Shown in pieces: positions 1 through 13,058 of a stretch of 64,000 nucleotides of DNA. Source of the stretch: Onchocerca lupi (taxonomy: Eukaryota; Nematoda; Chromadorea; Rhabditida; Onchocercidae); NCBI GenBank assembly GCA_028564675.1, contig JAOVVO010000408.1:1-64000 (forward strand). The letters run 5' to 3'. The first letter of the stretch is position 1, and every line of letters starts with the position of its first letter. The translations under genes were made by a program, and so were the position numbers. Under the pieces are notes generated by a model. The model did no database searches. It was not told where the DNA came from and was given only the letters and a program-made list of their open reading frames with translations.

Positions 1-3000
1 TATATATATAAAATATATATATAAAAAAATATATATATATATTTTTTATCACTTTATTTACAGAATAGAAATAAATCGTGTCACTCATATTTTGTTGTTA
101 TTTGCTGAGTAAAATGTTTGTTATGAAAAGAGAAAGAAGGAAATAGGAAAGTTGGAGAAAAGAAAATCTTGATTGGTTCCAATTAATATATAGTAATATA
201 ATGATCATCGGATTAGTGATTACAATTGATATGTTCGATTTGAGTGATATTATTACACTATATTAGATCAGCGTACTCATAGTCTTTCTTCTTCTCTAGT
301 AAATAAATAATATTATCGTCCTCTTTTCTATGCCTATTACGTTTGTGATTTTATCATGATAATTAATAGTATCCAAAATAATTCTCATTAACTTCTTTCA
401 ATATATTAATTTTATTATTATCCATTTTTCTATGCTTATTATATTTGTAATATTATAATGATAATTAATAATATTTAACAATTCTTATTGATTATTAATG
501 TTTTCCAATACATTTTCTTATATATCAAAATTATCATCTTTTTTTCCATGCTTATTACGCATGCATTATTTTCATATTAGTGTTGTAGTATTTAACAATT
601 CCTATTAGTGTTGAATTATTTTATATTATATTATTAATAGTTAAATTAATATTCATTGTTATCAAAAAGTATAGCAACTAAATTTTCCTCTTTTTACATC
701 TTTTTTGCAAAAATTTTTAATAGTCGTTTGTTTTTTTATTGTTTTCGAAACAATTAATTTTATGAATTATAAGAATTTCAAATGAACAACATTCCTAAAT
801 TATCTTGTTATAATAGTTGCAATAATAAATTTTAAACAAAAATTTTTAGCATAATATTATTCAAATGACTGTATATTATATTCCAAATATTATTCTAAAG
901 TGAGAAAAATAATTGAAAAATGATAAAAAATTTACAAAATTCATATTTTGTGGAAAAATTTTTTTTGTAAGCATTTTTAATTTAACTTTTTTTTTTTTTT
1001 CACCAAATCAGTATGCCGATATAGATTGACTAAAAAGTACAAAAGATGCCGACAGATGGAGTCTATCCGTCCGTCTATCTGTCATTTGATCGTCTGCGGA
1101 GAATTTATCAAAATAAAAATATTGAATAAATATGCATCATAGCAATTTGTTATTGTTACATTCGAAAAGTTTTTTTCATTTCATAAATAACGAAAAAAAA
1201 AAAAGTTTCAAAACGATAATTTTTGTCACGTGTAAAACAACTGTCCTGTATTTCATGTGGTACTTTTTTAACGCATATTTCATGTAATAATATTGACATA
1301 CTACATTTGGATTTGTTTCTTTTTTTTTTTTTTTCAATAAGATTGTTAGATATTGTTCATTATTTTAAAATACAAAATTTATTCAAAAAATTTAAAATTA
1401 TTCCGAAAATATTTCATTTTGATCGTTTATAGAATATTATTTGTTGCACAGTATCATTTAATAAAGATATAATTTTAATTTTAAGTTATTTATATAAAAA
1501 ATTGTTATCAAAAAAATCAAATAATTTGATAATTCTCGTCTCATTCAATGAAATAACTGTTATGATAATGAACCTATTGTTTATATCAAATTTTAATCAT
1601 AATTTATTGGTGCTTAAAATTAAATTTTATTAAACAAAATTAATCTAAAACATGCACTTTGTCTATCATTTTTTCGAATCACTTATTTCGATAATTTTCC
1701 CTGTAATTTGATTATCAACAATTTTTAAATGTGTATCATAAATTTTCAAATTTTTTCTTTTAAGAACATATTTCTGATTTTTTCGACAATTTTTCCTTTT
1801 TTTTTTTTTTTTTTTTCAATAATGTAATTTCCTTTCTTTCTTTTTTTTTTGCATTTCATCCGTTTGTAATTAATCACATTTTGATTCAAAATTAATGATA
1901 TCAAATGAATATGTTTAATCTTCAAGATAAATTTAAAATGAGAGAAAATTTGTTGAGTTTTTTTTTTTTTCCTGCAATATCTATATGAGAAAAAAAAAAG
2001 AGGAAACAAATATTTTGATGAAAAATAATGGAAAATGATGTGATAGTTATTAAATTCGATATCATAGAGAATGCATTTTTAATTTCTAAAAAAATAAACA
2101 AAAAAAAAAACAAATATGATAGAGTTGGCAATGACGATGATGATGGCATGTTGTTGATGATCATAAAATTCTCAAATATTTAAAATCATTTGCAATATTT
2201 GCGAATTTATCTTAAAATTACAAAGGAATATTTCTTTTATTTTTCAAACTTTTTTTTGAAACTTTCTACAAACATATATTATAAAAACGTTATCCAAACA
2301 ATTTTTTCTCAATTTAATCACACTTTCATTTCTCGTTTTCATTTTTTTCCTTTTCTTTTTTCATTTTTTTTTCTTTCATTTCATTTCGGCTTATTCTCCT
2401 TTTTTACTTTTTTTTTCTGTACTGATTGCTATTTAAATAGACTCATCAATTTTTACTTCGTCTTTCAATCGAAGGAAAGCTAGAAGGCAATAAAGTTTAA
2501 TTCCAGGTAAACAATTTGGCTTGTTTTTTTTTTGACGATTAATTACTAATATTTTAGATTGTTGGCAAATTTTTTCAACTTATTAAGCATTCATTAATAT
2601 TTTACGAAAGAAATTATCAATTTTTATATTAGAAATCAAATAAAAAAAAATAAGAATAATTATATTATCTTTTTTCCTTTTGTTATATTGCTTCCATTCT
2701 GACTTTAATTTCGTTTTTTTTTTTTTTTTTTTTTCTTGATACCAAAGATATGCATCGATCGTAAAAATTTTCTATTTAAATAATGGTTACACAATTATAC
2801 GTAAATATTCATAAGATATTTCTCTATATCAAAGTAATAAAGATTTTGTATTTTGTTAGAAAAACGAATATATTTATACCAAAAAAAAAAAAAAAAAAAT
2901 TATATTAAAAACAATAAAAAGAAATTATATTAAAAACAATAAACATTAAAAGCGAAATGAAAATAATACGTGGTACGTGATACGTGACAAGTGATAGTGG

Positions 3001-3490
3001 TACTTGATAAATGTCAGATATAATTTTTTTTAACTTTCAAACTATTCCTTCTGATGCAATTTTACCTTGCTTGTTTTAGTTTATTTATATTTTATTAATA
3101 GCTTTCAAGATAATTAAAAAGAAATGGAACAAAAAAAAAATGCTAAAAATAGTTACTAAATGATTAGAAATGAAAATTTTTAAATAGAATTGTTATTTTG
3201 TTTCATAATTATAATTAATTAATTTCAAATTGATTGCATGATTTTTTTGCATTTAATCAATTTTTTTCGTCAAATTTTCATATTTAAAAATTTTCTAAAT
3301 TTTTTATAATGATTGAATGAAAAATATGATTCTTTTCAGCAATAATTTTGAAAATTTTTCGTTATTTTTATTCATTTTCAATTTGTCCAGTATTTTTGAA
3401 AATATCATTACTGCTATTTCTCTTTCTTTTTTTCTTTTTTCTTTTTTAAACGTCAGTTATAGTTCATTCTTTTTTTTGCATATTTATTTT

Positions 3491-3940
3491 TTGTTTTTAC
3501 TTTAAATTTATCTTTCTTAATAATCAAATAAAGTTTCTTAAATCATATGTTTTTGAAGTAAATTCTTGTAATATTTTTTTTCTTCATTAAATAAATATTT
3601 TATTTAAATAAATTCTTGCAATTGCTTGAAAAATAAAGCTAACCAGCGATTCCTAATTAACTCAATCATTAAATAAAGGACGAATCAACTGACCTGACCT
3701 GAAAAAACATTTCTCCACAGTATACATACCATTTTGGTACATAATTTAATTAACCTTTCTATTTCATTGTCGCCGATAAAATATAAAAATGTGTGAAAAT
3801 AAAGTTGATGATAATAATAATAACAATGAAAAATCATTACTATTTATTTCTTAATTTATTTATATTAACAAATAATAAATGTTAATTTTTGTTTTTGTTT
3901 TTACTTTAAATTTATCTTTCTTAATAATCAGATAAAATTT
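3491..3940 (+). repeat. Direct repeat pair, 404 bp apart
   Basis: A segment of about 40 bp starting TTGTTTTTACTTTAAATTTA at 3491 recurs at 3895, almost identical over its first 40 bases and diverging after that. It is noncoding. Confidence 0.7.
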
Positions 3941-4170
3941 ATTAATTTATATATTTTTAAAAATTCTTTTCTAATAGCATAAAATGATAACGATACTTTG
4001 ATTTAATTAATAATCGATCAATAAACTTATCAATTACTTCATCGATCAATAGACTTATCGATTACTTATCGATGATAAAATTAAATCAGTTTAATAGCTT
4101 TGCAGAAATATACAATGTATGTCGATTAATTGATTGCCGCGTTGAATGATAGTAATGAATGGTAAGACTA

Positions 4171-4258
4171 ATGATGATGGTGATGATGATGATGATGATA
4201 ATGATAATGATAATGATGATGATAATGATGACGATGATGATGATGATGATGATGATGA
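4171..4258 (+). repeat. (GAT)n-type microsatellite
   Basis: A run of GAT/AAT triplets. It gives artificial poly-Met/Ile/Asp frames on both strands and is not a gene. Confidence 0.9.
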
Positions 4259-4556
4259 ATGTCATTAAAATATTTCGACACATTTATTCCTTCTTGTTCA
4301 AACTTCTCTCTCTCTCAGTCTTTTCCTTCTCTTCCTCTTCCCCTACTTCTATTGGTTTATATTTCATGTTATTATGGCTGTCGGTCATCATCGACATTCC
4401 TTTTCTCCCTTTCTTTTTTTCTTTATTTATTAGATATTAAAATTTTAATTAAATTTAATTCTCATTATTAGTTGACAGTCTAATCGTATGATACTTTAAA
4501 TTATTATGTAAATATATGCAAGCTTTTTATTCTTTTTTTTTCGTCAACTTAAAAAA

Positions 4557-4738
4557 GAATTTATTTAATTTGATGAAAAGTAACACAAAATTAAAAGTGA
4601 CAAATCACAAGAAGGAATTCATTAAACTCTATTTAAGGCAACAGTTAAAGATTAAAAATGACATATCAAAGGAAAGAATTCATTTAATTTTATGAGAATA
4701 GCGTAAAATTAAAAGTGACTTATTATAAAAGGAAGTAT
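4557..4738 (+). repeat. 60-bp tandem repeat, three copies
   Basis: Copies begin at 4557, 4615 and 4676. Each opens with GAATT(T/C)ATT and contains an AAATTAAAAGTGAC-like block followed by an A/G-rich end. They are diverged by point changes, so the array is old. Confidence 0.7.
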
Positions 4739-6479
4739 TTAAAATAAAGTACCAACGGAGGATTAGAAATAACTTGACCTGGGTACCATATATATGATAT
4801 AGGTATAGAAATAATAAAATATAAATAATAGCAATCATGATAAAATTACGAAAATATCGAAGGAATTGTTTATCTTTTTAACATTTAGATAAGAATTTGG
4901 AAAGGAATGTAAAAATATTTTGATAGATTTTCTCAAAAAAGTAGCAAAATTCCATTGCCAATTTCAAAAAATTTAGAAAAGAGAAGTAAAGTGATGATTT
5001 ATCTACAATCTCCTCTCTTTCCGTCAACTTTTTCTTTTTCCTCATTTTTTCCTATTATTATTTCTTCAACTTCTTTCCATTTTCCTCTTTCCTATTTCAT
5101 CCTAACTTATCTTTTCCATCCTTTTGGTTTTTTCCCTCTTTTTCGTTTTTTTTTTTCTTTTCGCTTAAAATTACGACCATTTTTCATTTCATCACTTTTT
5201 TTTTTTTGCAATTTTTCGTGTAAATTTACTTTACGCAATGAATAATAAATTTCTTGTTCCTTTCTTTTCTTTTTTAGGCTATTCAATTCAATTTTTCTTT
5301 TTTTTTTTTTTTTTTTTTTTTTTGCAATCAAGATATGTATTATACATCTTAGCTAAAAAAAAAAAAAATTCGTTTTTTTTCGAAATTCAAATAAATGAAT
5401 ACAAAATTATTTGCATATTTGTTTAGCATTAAAATTATTATAGATATTGGTCTATTTCATACTATTTTAAGTTTTTAGATACATACATCCTATATGGATA
5501 GTTAAAATTTTGATAATATCCATCCATATAATTAATTATGCAGAAAATCTTCTTGACCATTAATCAAATACAATTTCATTGGATTCATTATTTTACACTT
5601 TTTTGACTGTAATAATATTTTTCTTTATCTTCCTTGCTTTCATTTCATTAATTTGTAATTCAAGTAATTTCATATGTTTTGTATCTTTAAGCTAACAACT
5701 TATAATAGCAAAAATTCCACTAAAAATCATTGCTGTCGAAAATTCCGAAACATTTCGAAATCATCTCAAATTTCGGGATAATAATTGACCGAATGAATTG
5801 AATTATGATAATTGTTTCAAAGCTGAAATAATATATGTGTTTGAAAAGAAATGTTTAAAACTTCTTTGTCCTTTTTTTTTTTTTTTTTTTTTTGTTTTGA
5901 GGAAGAAAGCATTAAATAGGTTATGGATTTATTCTATTCAACCTATCCTTTCTTTTTCATCATTTTCCCTTCTCTTTCATTTCAAATCGATCGACCCTTT
6001 TCCAATCATTTATATTATCGAAATTATCATAGAGAACACTCATTATGCTGCAAACTAATATCTTTTCATTTTTCTCATTCTTTCCTTTGATAAATTTTCA
6101 TACTTTTTGCAATTTTTGTATCTCTTGAAAGATTATTTCTAATTTTGTTAATTCAACTTATCTTCCTTACCTTTTAAAGATGAATTTAAAAGAGAAAAAA
6201 AGATGAACAAAAAAGAAAGAATAAAAAATAGAGAAACGAATGAATAGATAAAATTGAATTTTAATTTCAGAGTTTATTGTAATCATATACTACTATTCCG
6301 ATAATTATCACCTATATACTGTATTAATATGACACATATTTTCTACCATTGCAACATATCATAACATTCTGAAGAATGTTTAATTCGTTTCTTACTATAA
6401 ACTACCATTTCACTAACTGATTAATTTTGAAAATATTAACATAAAGAAAAAACTCGTTTTATGAAATAGTAATATAAAA

Positions 6480-6990
6480 ATGAAATGTCAAAGTAATTAT
6501 CGAATTATTGAATGATCGTTTCCATTATTGCGTAATGAAGTGACTAAATAATTACCGAATTATCGAATGTTGTTTAAATTGTGATTTCTTATCTACCTTA
6601 AATGCTACCATATCCACTGTGAGTTAAAGCCTAAAGTAATGCTTTAAAAATAGATTATTTGGTTTTTCGATTATTTTAAGTGTCCCAAATAGATGATGAA
6701 CTAATTGTAGCTGGTAATAATAAAATGACTGCAAACTTTCACCTTATTTCGTTACGGTAAAATAACTATGACTCGTTATCACGATGATGAAATGACTGTA
6801 ACTCATCATCGTAACTTGCGATGATAAAGTGATAACTGTCATCGTGATTCGCAGTTATTGGATGTCAATAACTTGTTTTAGTGGAATAACTGTAATAAAG
6901 TGACTGTAATTTTCACCGTAACTCATTTTGTCGAAATTACTGTAAAAATTACCGTAATTCACTGTAATAAATTAACTACATATTATTATT
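6480..6990 (+). repeat. Degenerate short-period repeats
   Basis: Two related copies of about 55 bp start near 6482 and 6537 (core AATTA(T/C)CGAATTAT). After these, 6700-6980 has many variants of ACTGTAACTCATCATCGTAA and GTAATTCACCGTAACTC. The unit is loose, like an eroded minisatellite. Confidence 0.55.
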
Positions 6991-7724
6991 ATTATTATTC
7001 GTGATAATGAGGAATTCTGATGTAATTTGAATTTGTCTTGAATTAAGAATGAATTTACTAAATTATTTAACATTTTTTTCTTGCCGATTTGAATACTTAC
7101 TCGTCTTCTATACTTTAACTGATTGATGGATGTAGTATAGGTAAGAGTACAGTATTCAATAAGGATACAGTATTCAATTCAAGACTACTAGAAATTGTAT
7201 AGGATATTTTAAATATTTGCTTGGTATTTGTTTTGATCAAATTTACATTTAATACGTCTGAATTTGTGACCAATTTGCTATATTTGAAATCTATTTGTTG
7301 TATTTGAGTTAATTGCAATACCATAAATTATGTGTTTGTTTATTTATTTATATATTTATTTATTTATTTTCTCTATTTTGAAATGAAAATTATCCCGTTC
7401 TATTTCATTCCGGAAAGGATCAATTTATTTCTGATAAAATGAATCGATGATTTTGTATTCTTGGAATTCTTTGCTGATATTTACAGGGAAAAGTTCATCT
7501 TCCTTGATGAATATAATCTTGTTATTCTCTAGAAAGTTTTTTTGATATTTACATTTTAATTTCAATGCTTTAACTTTGGCATTAATCTTTGCCTCATTAT
7601 TTTATTTTTTTTTATTTCGTATAAATTCCAGTAATTCCTAGATCGTTTCTTTTATTTTATTTTTATTGATTTTTTTTTTTTTTGTTTTTTCAAATCATCG
7701 TTTTAATGCTATAAATGCATAGAT

Positions 7725-8035
7725 AATAAGTAATCAATAATCTGCATGTTTTATTATTTTTTCTTTTTTCTTCTTTACCTTCATCTTTAATATTATTACA
7801 TCATTTCATTTTAATACCAGTAATACGAATAAAGACAGATATAAATATAAGCAATCAATAATTTGTATGTTTTATTATTGTCTTTCTTTCTCTTCCCCCT
7901 TTACATCTCTAATATTATCATATCTAGTCGTCTGAATACTGTTTATAGAAATAAATACAAATAGAACAAATAATTATTGATTAATACAACAAATAATCAA
8001 TAATTTATATCTTTTATTATTGTTGCTTTTTTTCT
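7725..8035 (+). repeat. Diverged 120-140-bp repeat, three copies
   Basis: The block AATCAATAAT(C/T)TG(C/T)ATGTTTTATTATT plus a pyrimidine-rich tail recurs at about 7731, 7851 and 7992. Noncoding. Confidence 0.6.
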
Positions 8036-9187
8036 TCTCTACCTTTTCCATATTTTCATACCCATTTACAGCATCATTTTTTATCGATATGATAATAATT
8101 TTATCAGTAAAAATTTCTGATTTATTTTTTCAACAAAATGATGTCTATCATCAATAAATGTGCAACAATATGCGAATGAATCAATGATTATATTCATTCC
8201 TCCTTCCTTCCTCTTTTTCATACTTTTTTTTTACATTTTGAAACTCTAAACATTCCATTCCTCCCTCTTTCTCTTTCTACATTAGAACCCATACTTCCTT
8301 CTCTCTCTCTCTGTCTCTCTTTTTCTTCCTTTTCTCACTTCTTAATGATAATTCATTCTACTTTTTTCAATTTGACTCATTCAGTTAAATCTGATCTTTA
8401 AATTATTTTCGTTTCTTGATGAATTTTTCATTTGATTAATCTTTATTGATATCTCAGATTAATATTGATAAATGTATCACATATACTGTAGGAGGCATAT
8501 ATTACAATACATTTATATATCAAGATATAAGTAAGAAATTAATTTTATATCAGTACACAGATAATTGCCAAACAAAAATGAAATTGAAATACTTAAAATA
8601 TAATTATTCAAGGGAAATGAAATACTTAAAATATAATTATATTCTCACTCTATGATATAAGCTTGAAATAAAAAGGTAAACATGGAAGTTTTTTTTTTTT
8701 TTACCATTATTTGACGTCGAATTTTTCTACAGTAATCATCAAAAAGACATGATATTAATCAATATGCAATCAAAATATCATCTCTTATCACTGTTAATTA
8801 TTTCATATCACCATGCTGCTATTACTTCACAATATCATTTTACTGTTTCACGTCATTCTTCTGTTTATTCTATGAATTGTAAATTTTTTATCACAACATT
8901 AGGATTCGCTACTTTTTATTTTCATTTCTTTTGATAATAATATTTTTCAAACTTTTTTTTTGGATTCGTAAAATTTTTTGAATAATTGTTGTGGTTAAGA
9001 TTTGGAATATTCCTTTATAATTTCTAATCTTAATCTAATTGATGATTTAAAAATACAATTTTAAGAACAAATAGGTCGAAATAATAGACATATTTAAAAT
9101 GTATGTCATAATATTTGAATATCATCCAAAAAAAAAAAAAAAAAATTGAAATTTCATCCAAAAGAAATTCTAAATTTAGACATCAAG

Positions 9188-9342
9188 CGAATTATTTTAC
9201 AGGTAAATGAATTAGATATTTGAATTTTTTTACTAAAGCTTCCAATAAAAATTACCCATTTGTGAATTCAGATTTTAAACTTTTTATTGGAAACTTTAAT
9301 GATTAAATTTAAATGTCTAATCATTTACTTAAAAAATAATTC
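9188..9342. mobile_element. Fold-back / MITE-like inverted repeat
   Basis: Two arms of about 50 bp are near-complementary: 9203-9251 (starts GTAAATGAATTAGATATTTG, ends CCAATAAAAA) and 9281-9328 (starts TTTTTATTGGAAACTTTAAT, ends TCATTTAC). They are separated by about 29 bp. Pairing continues outward through GAATTATTTT at 9189 and AAATAATTC near 9334. No protein is encoded. The structure fits a non-autonomous fold-back element, but no target-site duplication was established. Confidence 0.55.
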
Positions 9343-9410
9343 TTTTGGTAATTTAATAGATTCACAATATACTTATTCATATATTGATAATACTAGCAAA
9401 TCATAATATC

Positions 9411-9695
9411 GCAACATCTTGCGACATCATGAATGACGTAGGTGAAAGTAACGGTGAATAGTAATAAATAATGATATTGAAATGTGAAATATGAATATTG
9501 AATTTTGTGAAGTATTTCGGTGACATTATAGATGGCATACGTGAAAGTCTATGTAAATATTAATAAAATAATGATGTTAAAGCAAGAAATGTGCAAACAT
9601 TAAACCTCTTCAAAGTATCTTAGCGATAATTTTTTCAAAGTATCTTCATGTTTCTTGTAAATGACGTACGTAAAAATATTTCACGAACTTTTATA
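9411..9695 (+). repeat. Diverged 105-bp repeat, two and a half copies
   Basis: Copies begin near 9428 (GACATCATGAATGACGTAGG), 9531 (GACATTATAGATGGCATACG) and 9655 (partial). Each is followed by a GTGAAAGT / TAATAAATAATGAT block. Noncoding. Confidence 0.6.
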
Positions 9696-10719
9696 TTTTT
9701 ATCATCTATTCCATTTGTAAAACAAATGCTGAAATAATTAGAAAAAAAATGCTTTTTTTTATTAGCATTTGTTATACATAAAATCTTTTATTTCATCTTT
9801 CTCAATATTAATGCGATTATTTTTTTTCTCATTTGATTTACCTTCTTTTTATTTATTTATTTTTATTTTTATTAGATTTATTTTTTCTTCAAAATTTAAG
9901 ACCAAAGTAAACAAAAAAGTTAAAAATGAAGAGAAGAACGACTGTTTAACTAACATATTGAATGATATCTGGTTTTAATTTTATCTTTTAATTTATTTTA
10001 TTTCCATCCATCGATCGTTTCCTCATTTTTCTCAGTAGTCTACTTTATTTTAAAGCTTGGATGAAATCGATGAAAAAATGAAGTAGAATATATATATATA
10101 TATGTAAATATGTATATACCATATCAAATATTCATTCTTTTCCTTAAATTTCATTTTATTTTATTTTCTGTTTTTTTTTTTTCATTCCTATCCTTTTTTG
10201 CAAATTAATTGTTTGGAATTTGTCTATTGAATGGAAAAAAAAAAAAAATTCATAAATTTGAAAAATTTTGATCTTTTTCATTCTTCTTTTTTTTTTTTTG
10301 TCCTAATTTTTGAATTCGAAAAATGAATTGCTTGTTTTGAATTTGTTGGAATAAAAAAAAAAAAAAAAGAAGCAAAAGCATTTCAAATATTTAACAAAAA
10401 AAAAAGAAGCAAGAAAGAAAAGAATTTGTTTAATCTTTGATTTTTAATTCTTAATCTTTCAATCTTCATTTGATGCCATTTTTTCCGAAATTTATTTATT
10501 ACTGATTATATATTTGGGGGTTCGTTGAAAATACTGGTATGATAAATTTCTCGGATTACATTATAACCAAACTATTTCCTTTTCATATATTGATGGCATT
10601 TTTTCTTTCTTCTTTTTTTTTTTTTTTTGTTGAATAAATGAATCATTTCAAATGATGCCAAACAGTTTAATGCATTATATTTTCTATTTTTCAAATTATT
10701 TAAAAATTTTTGCGAATAA

Positions 10720-11215
10720 ATGATGTGAAAATTTCAGTGCTACCATTCATGTATTATTTGCATTTGTGTACAATGCTGAGTAAAATTTTTTAGCAAATTT
10801 GAAATCGACTAACGTTTAGTTTAAGTTTGCGCTACTTTAAAAGAAGAAATGAACTTTTTGAGATTTCCAACTAGTCAGTCTATATCTTTCATTTTTCAAG
10901 TCGCATGAAAATTTTACAAATAAATTACGTGAAAATTTCGCTCAAAAATTACGTGAAAATTCCGCGCATACATTGAAGGAAACGAACAAATAATTCTGTT
11001 TGAAATTCCCAATTGACCAATTTGCGTATCTTTTATTTTTCAAACTGTGAAAATTCTATGCTACATATTCTGGTATCATTTTGCAACTTATAACAACATA
11101 ATATTGACTAAACTTATAGTAGATTTGAAATCGATTAATTTTAGTCAGTGCTATTTTAAAGGAAATGAATTTATTTGAAATTTCCAATTGATCAATTTTT
11201 CTCATATTTTATTGA
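10720..11215 (+). repeat. Degenerate 325-bp duplication with a partial third copy
   Basis: The segment with TTGAAATCGACTAA, then CTACTTTAAA and GAGATTTCCAACTAGTCA (10800-10885) returns as TTGAAATCGATTAA, CTATTTTAAA and AAATTTCCAATTGATCA at 11125-11200. A partial copy lies at 10970-11040. Flanking GTGAAAATT(T/C) blocks are repeated too. Confidence 0.6.
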
Positions 11216-12966
11216 CAAATTGTTGTAATATTAGTTTTTATTCAATTTCATATCTGTTTAACTTTCGGTAGTAATAGTAACAGAAAGAAGAAAAGCAAAA
11301 TTATTGTTAAATTTGGTTTATTAAAAAAAAAAAGAGGAAAAACAAAAAATTGAAATGAAGTAATTATATGTTTACAATTAGTCATCGTAATTTTGTCTCA
11401 ATTTGAAGTGATTATTATTAAGTTATTTATCACGAAATGTTAATTATTTCTGATAATAAATTTAATTTTTTTTTTTTTGATTTGGTTAGGTTATTATACT
11501 GATCACTTTTTAAATTTAATTTTGTATGATATGAAGGAAAAAATTTTTCTTTCTTGTAATGATGCAAATCAAAATTTTATTTAAATTGTCAATTTCTCTG
11601 GAAAAAAAAAAAATGCACTTTTTCTGCCGCCTATTTCATTACCGTAAATAATTCATTTCATTTTATGAAATTTGCAAACCATTTTACCAATAATTTATCA
11701 TTTCACTTAAAAAAAGAAAAAAAAAATTTTAAATTTTCATTTTTTGAGGAAATGAATTTCTTTTATGACTGAATAAAATTGTTTGAAGTTTTTTTCGATG
11801 AAAAACTGGAAATATTTTAAAGCTGTTTAATAAACACGATTAAGCTTAGTTTTCACATTGTTTTCTCATTTATTTATTTTTCCTTTTCTCTTTTTGCCTT
11901 CAAAAATTTTGAATTCAGTTGGAAAATTTTTTTGTTCAAAAAATTTCTTTTCTTTTATTTGATTTATATATGTATTTTTGAATTGCTGATTTCTGATCCT
12001 ACAAAAATCAAATTAATTCAAAAAAGGGAAAATTTCTTACCTTTTTATCTTATGAATTTCTTCAAATTTATGGCTTTATATGCGTCAGCAAATTTATACC
12101 CTAAGTTTTCAAAAATTTGGAAAATTTAAGAAAGTAATTAGCAATTATTAAGATTAGTAATAATAGAATGTTGCATATTTGATATAATTCATCAGTTTAA
12201 ATATTCTTTTCTCCAAAAATACAGCAATTATTTTTATAAATATTTTCAATTTTATTTCATAAAATTAAGCAATAAGATAATATTATTATACGTTGGTAAT
12301 ATTATATAAACTTTTAATCGAGAGAAACAAAATTTATGGATTATTTACCATGTAATTAAATCAATCAGTATCATATATATATTTCCATCAATCATAATTC
12401 TCGGTAAGATAAGGTATGAATAATTTGAAAAGTTAATTTTTGCAGTGTATACGACAATTATTAATTAATTTTAGAAAAATTTTACCCCAGCATCGTTCAA
12501 ACTGATAATTATCTGGTAATTAATTAATCGATACATGATATTTATCGAAAATTTTGTCAAAAAAAAAAATGAAAAATTTGATTTAGGTCATGATTTAGGA
12601 ATGTTTGAAGTAGAAAAATTCGACAAGACAAAGAATTTTTCCATTTTAGTGCAAAGCAAATTTAGAAAAATTTGCAAACTTTGTTCGTTAATTACAAATG
12701 AGATGAAGCAAAAAAAGTGATCATATATTACGGTATTCCTTGTTGTTCAGTTTCTTGTCAAATAAAATTTCATTTTAACTTATCTGATTATTACTGTAAA
12801 GTACTGAAAAATATAAAACAAAAAAAATGAGAAAGGAAAAAAAGCGAAAATATGCATCAATGGATTTTGATACATAGTTCTGATATTTGTTTATTTTTTC
12901 ACTTTTTTCTTTCAAGTAAATATCACAATTTATTATGAAGAAATTTTGACATTATATCAATAGATG

Positions 12967-12968
<2 letters not shown>

Positions 12969-13039
<71 letters not shown>

Positions 13040-13058
13040 TTATTATTATTTTATTATC
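12969..13058 (+). repeat. (TTA)n microsatellite
   Basis: About 90 bp of almost perfect ATT triplets with a few T interruptions. Confidence 0.95.

Noticed and set aside
1746..2483. Several 80-100-codon frames rich in Phe, Lys and Ser
   Set aside because: Translations of poly-T/poly-A and pyrimidine tracts; no splice partners or motifs.
4086..4440. Poly-Ile and poly-Met open frames on both strands
   Set aside because: Produced by the GAT/ATG microsatellite; no other coding signal.
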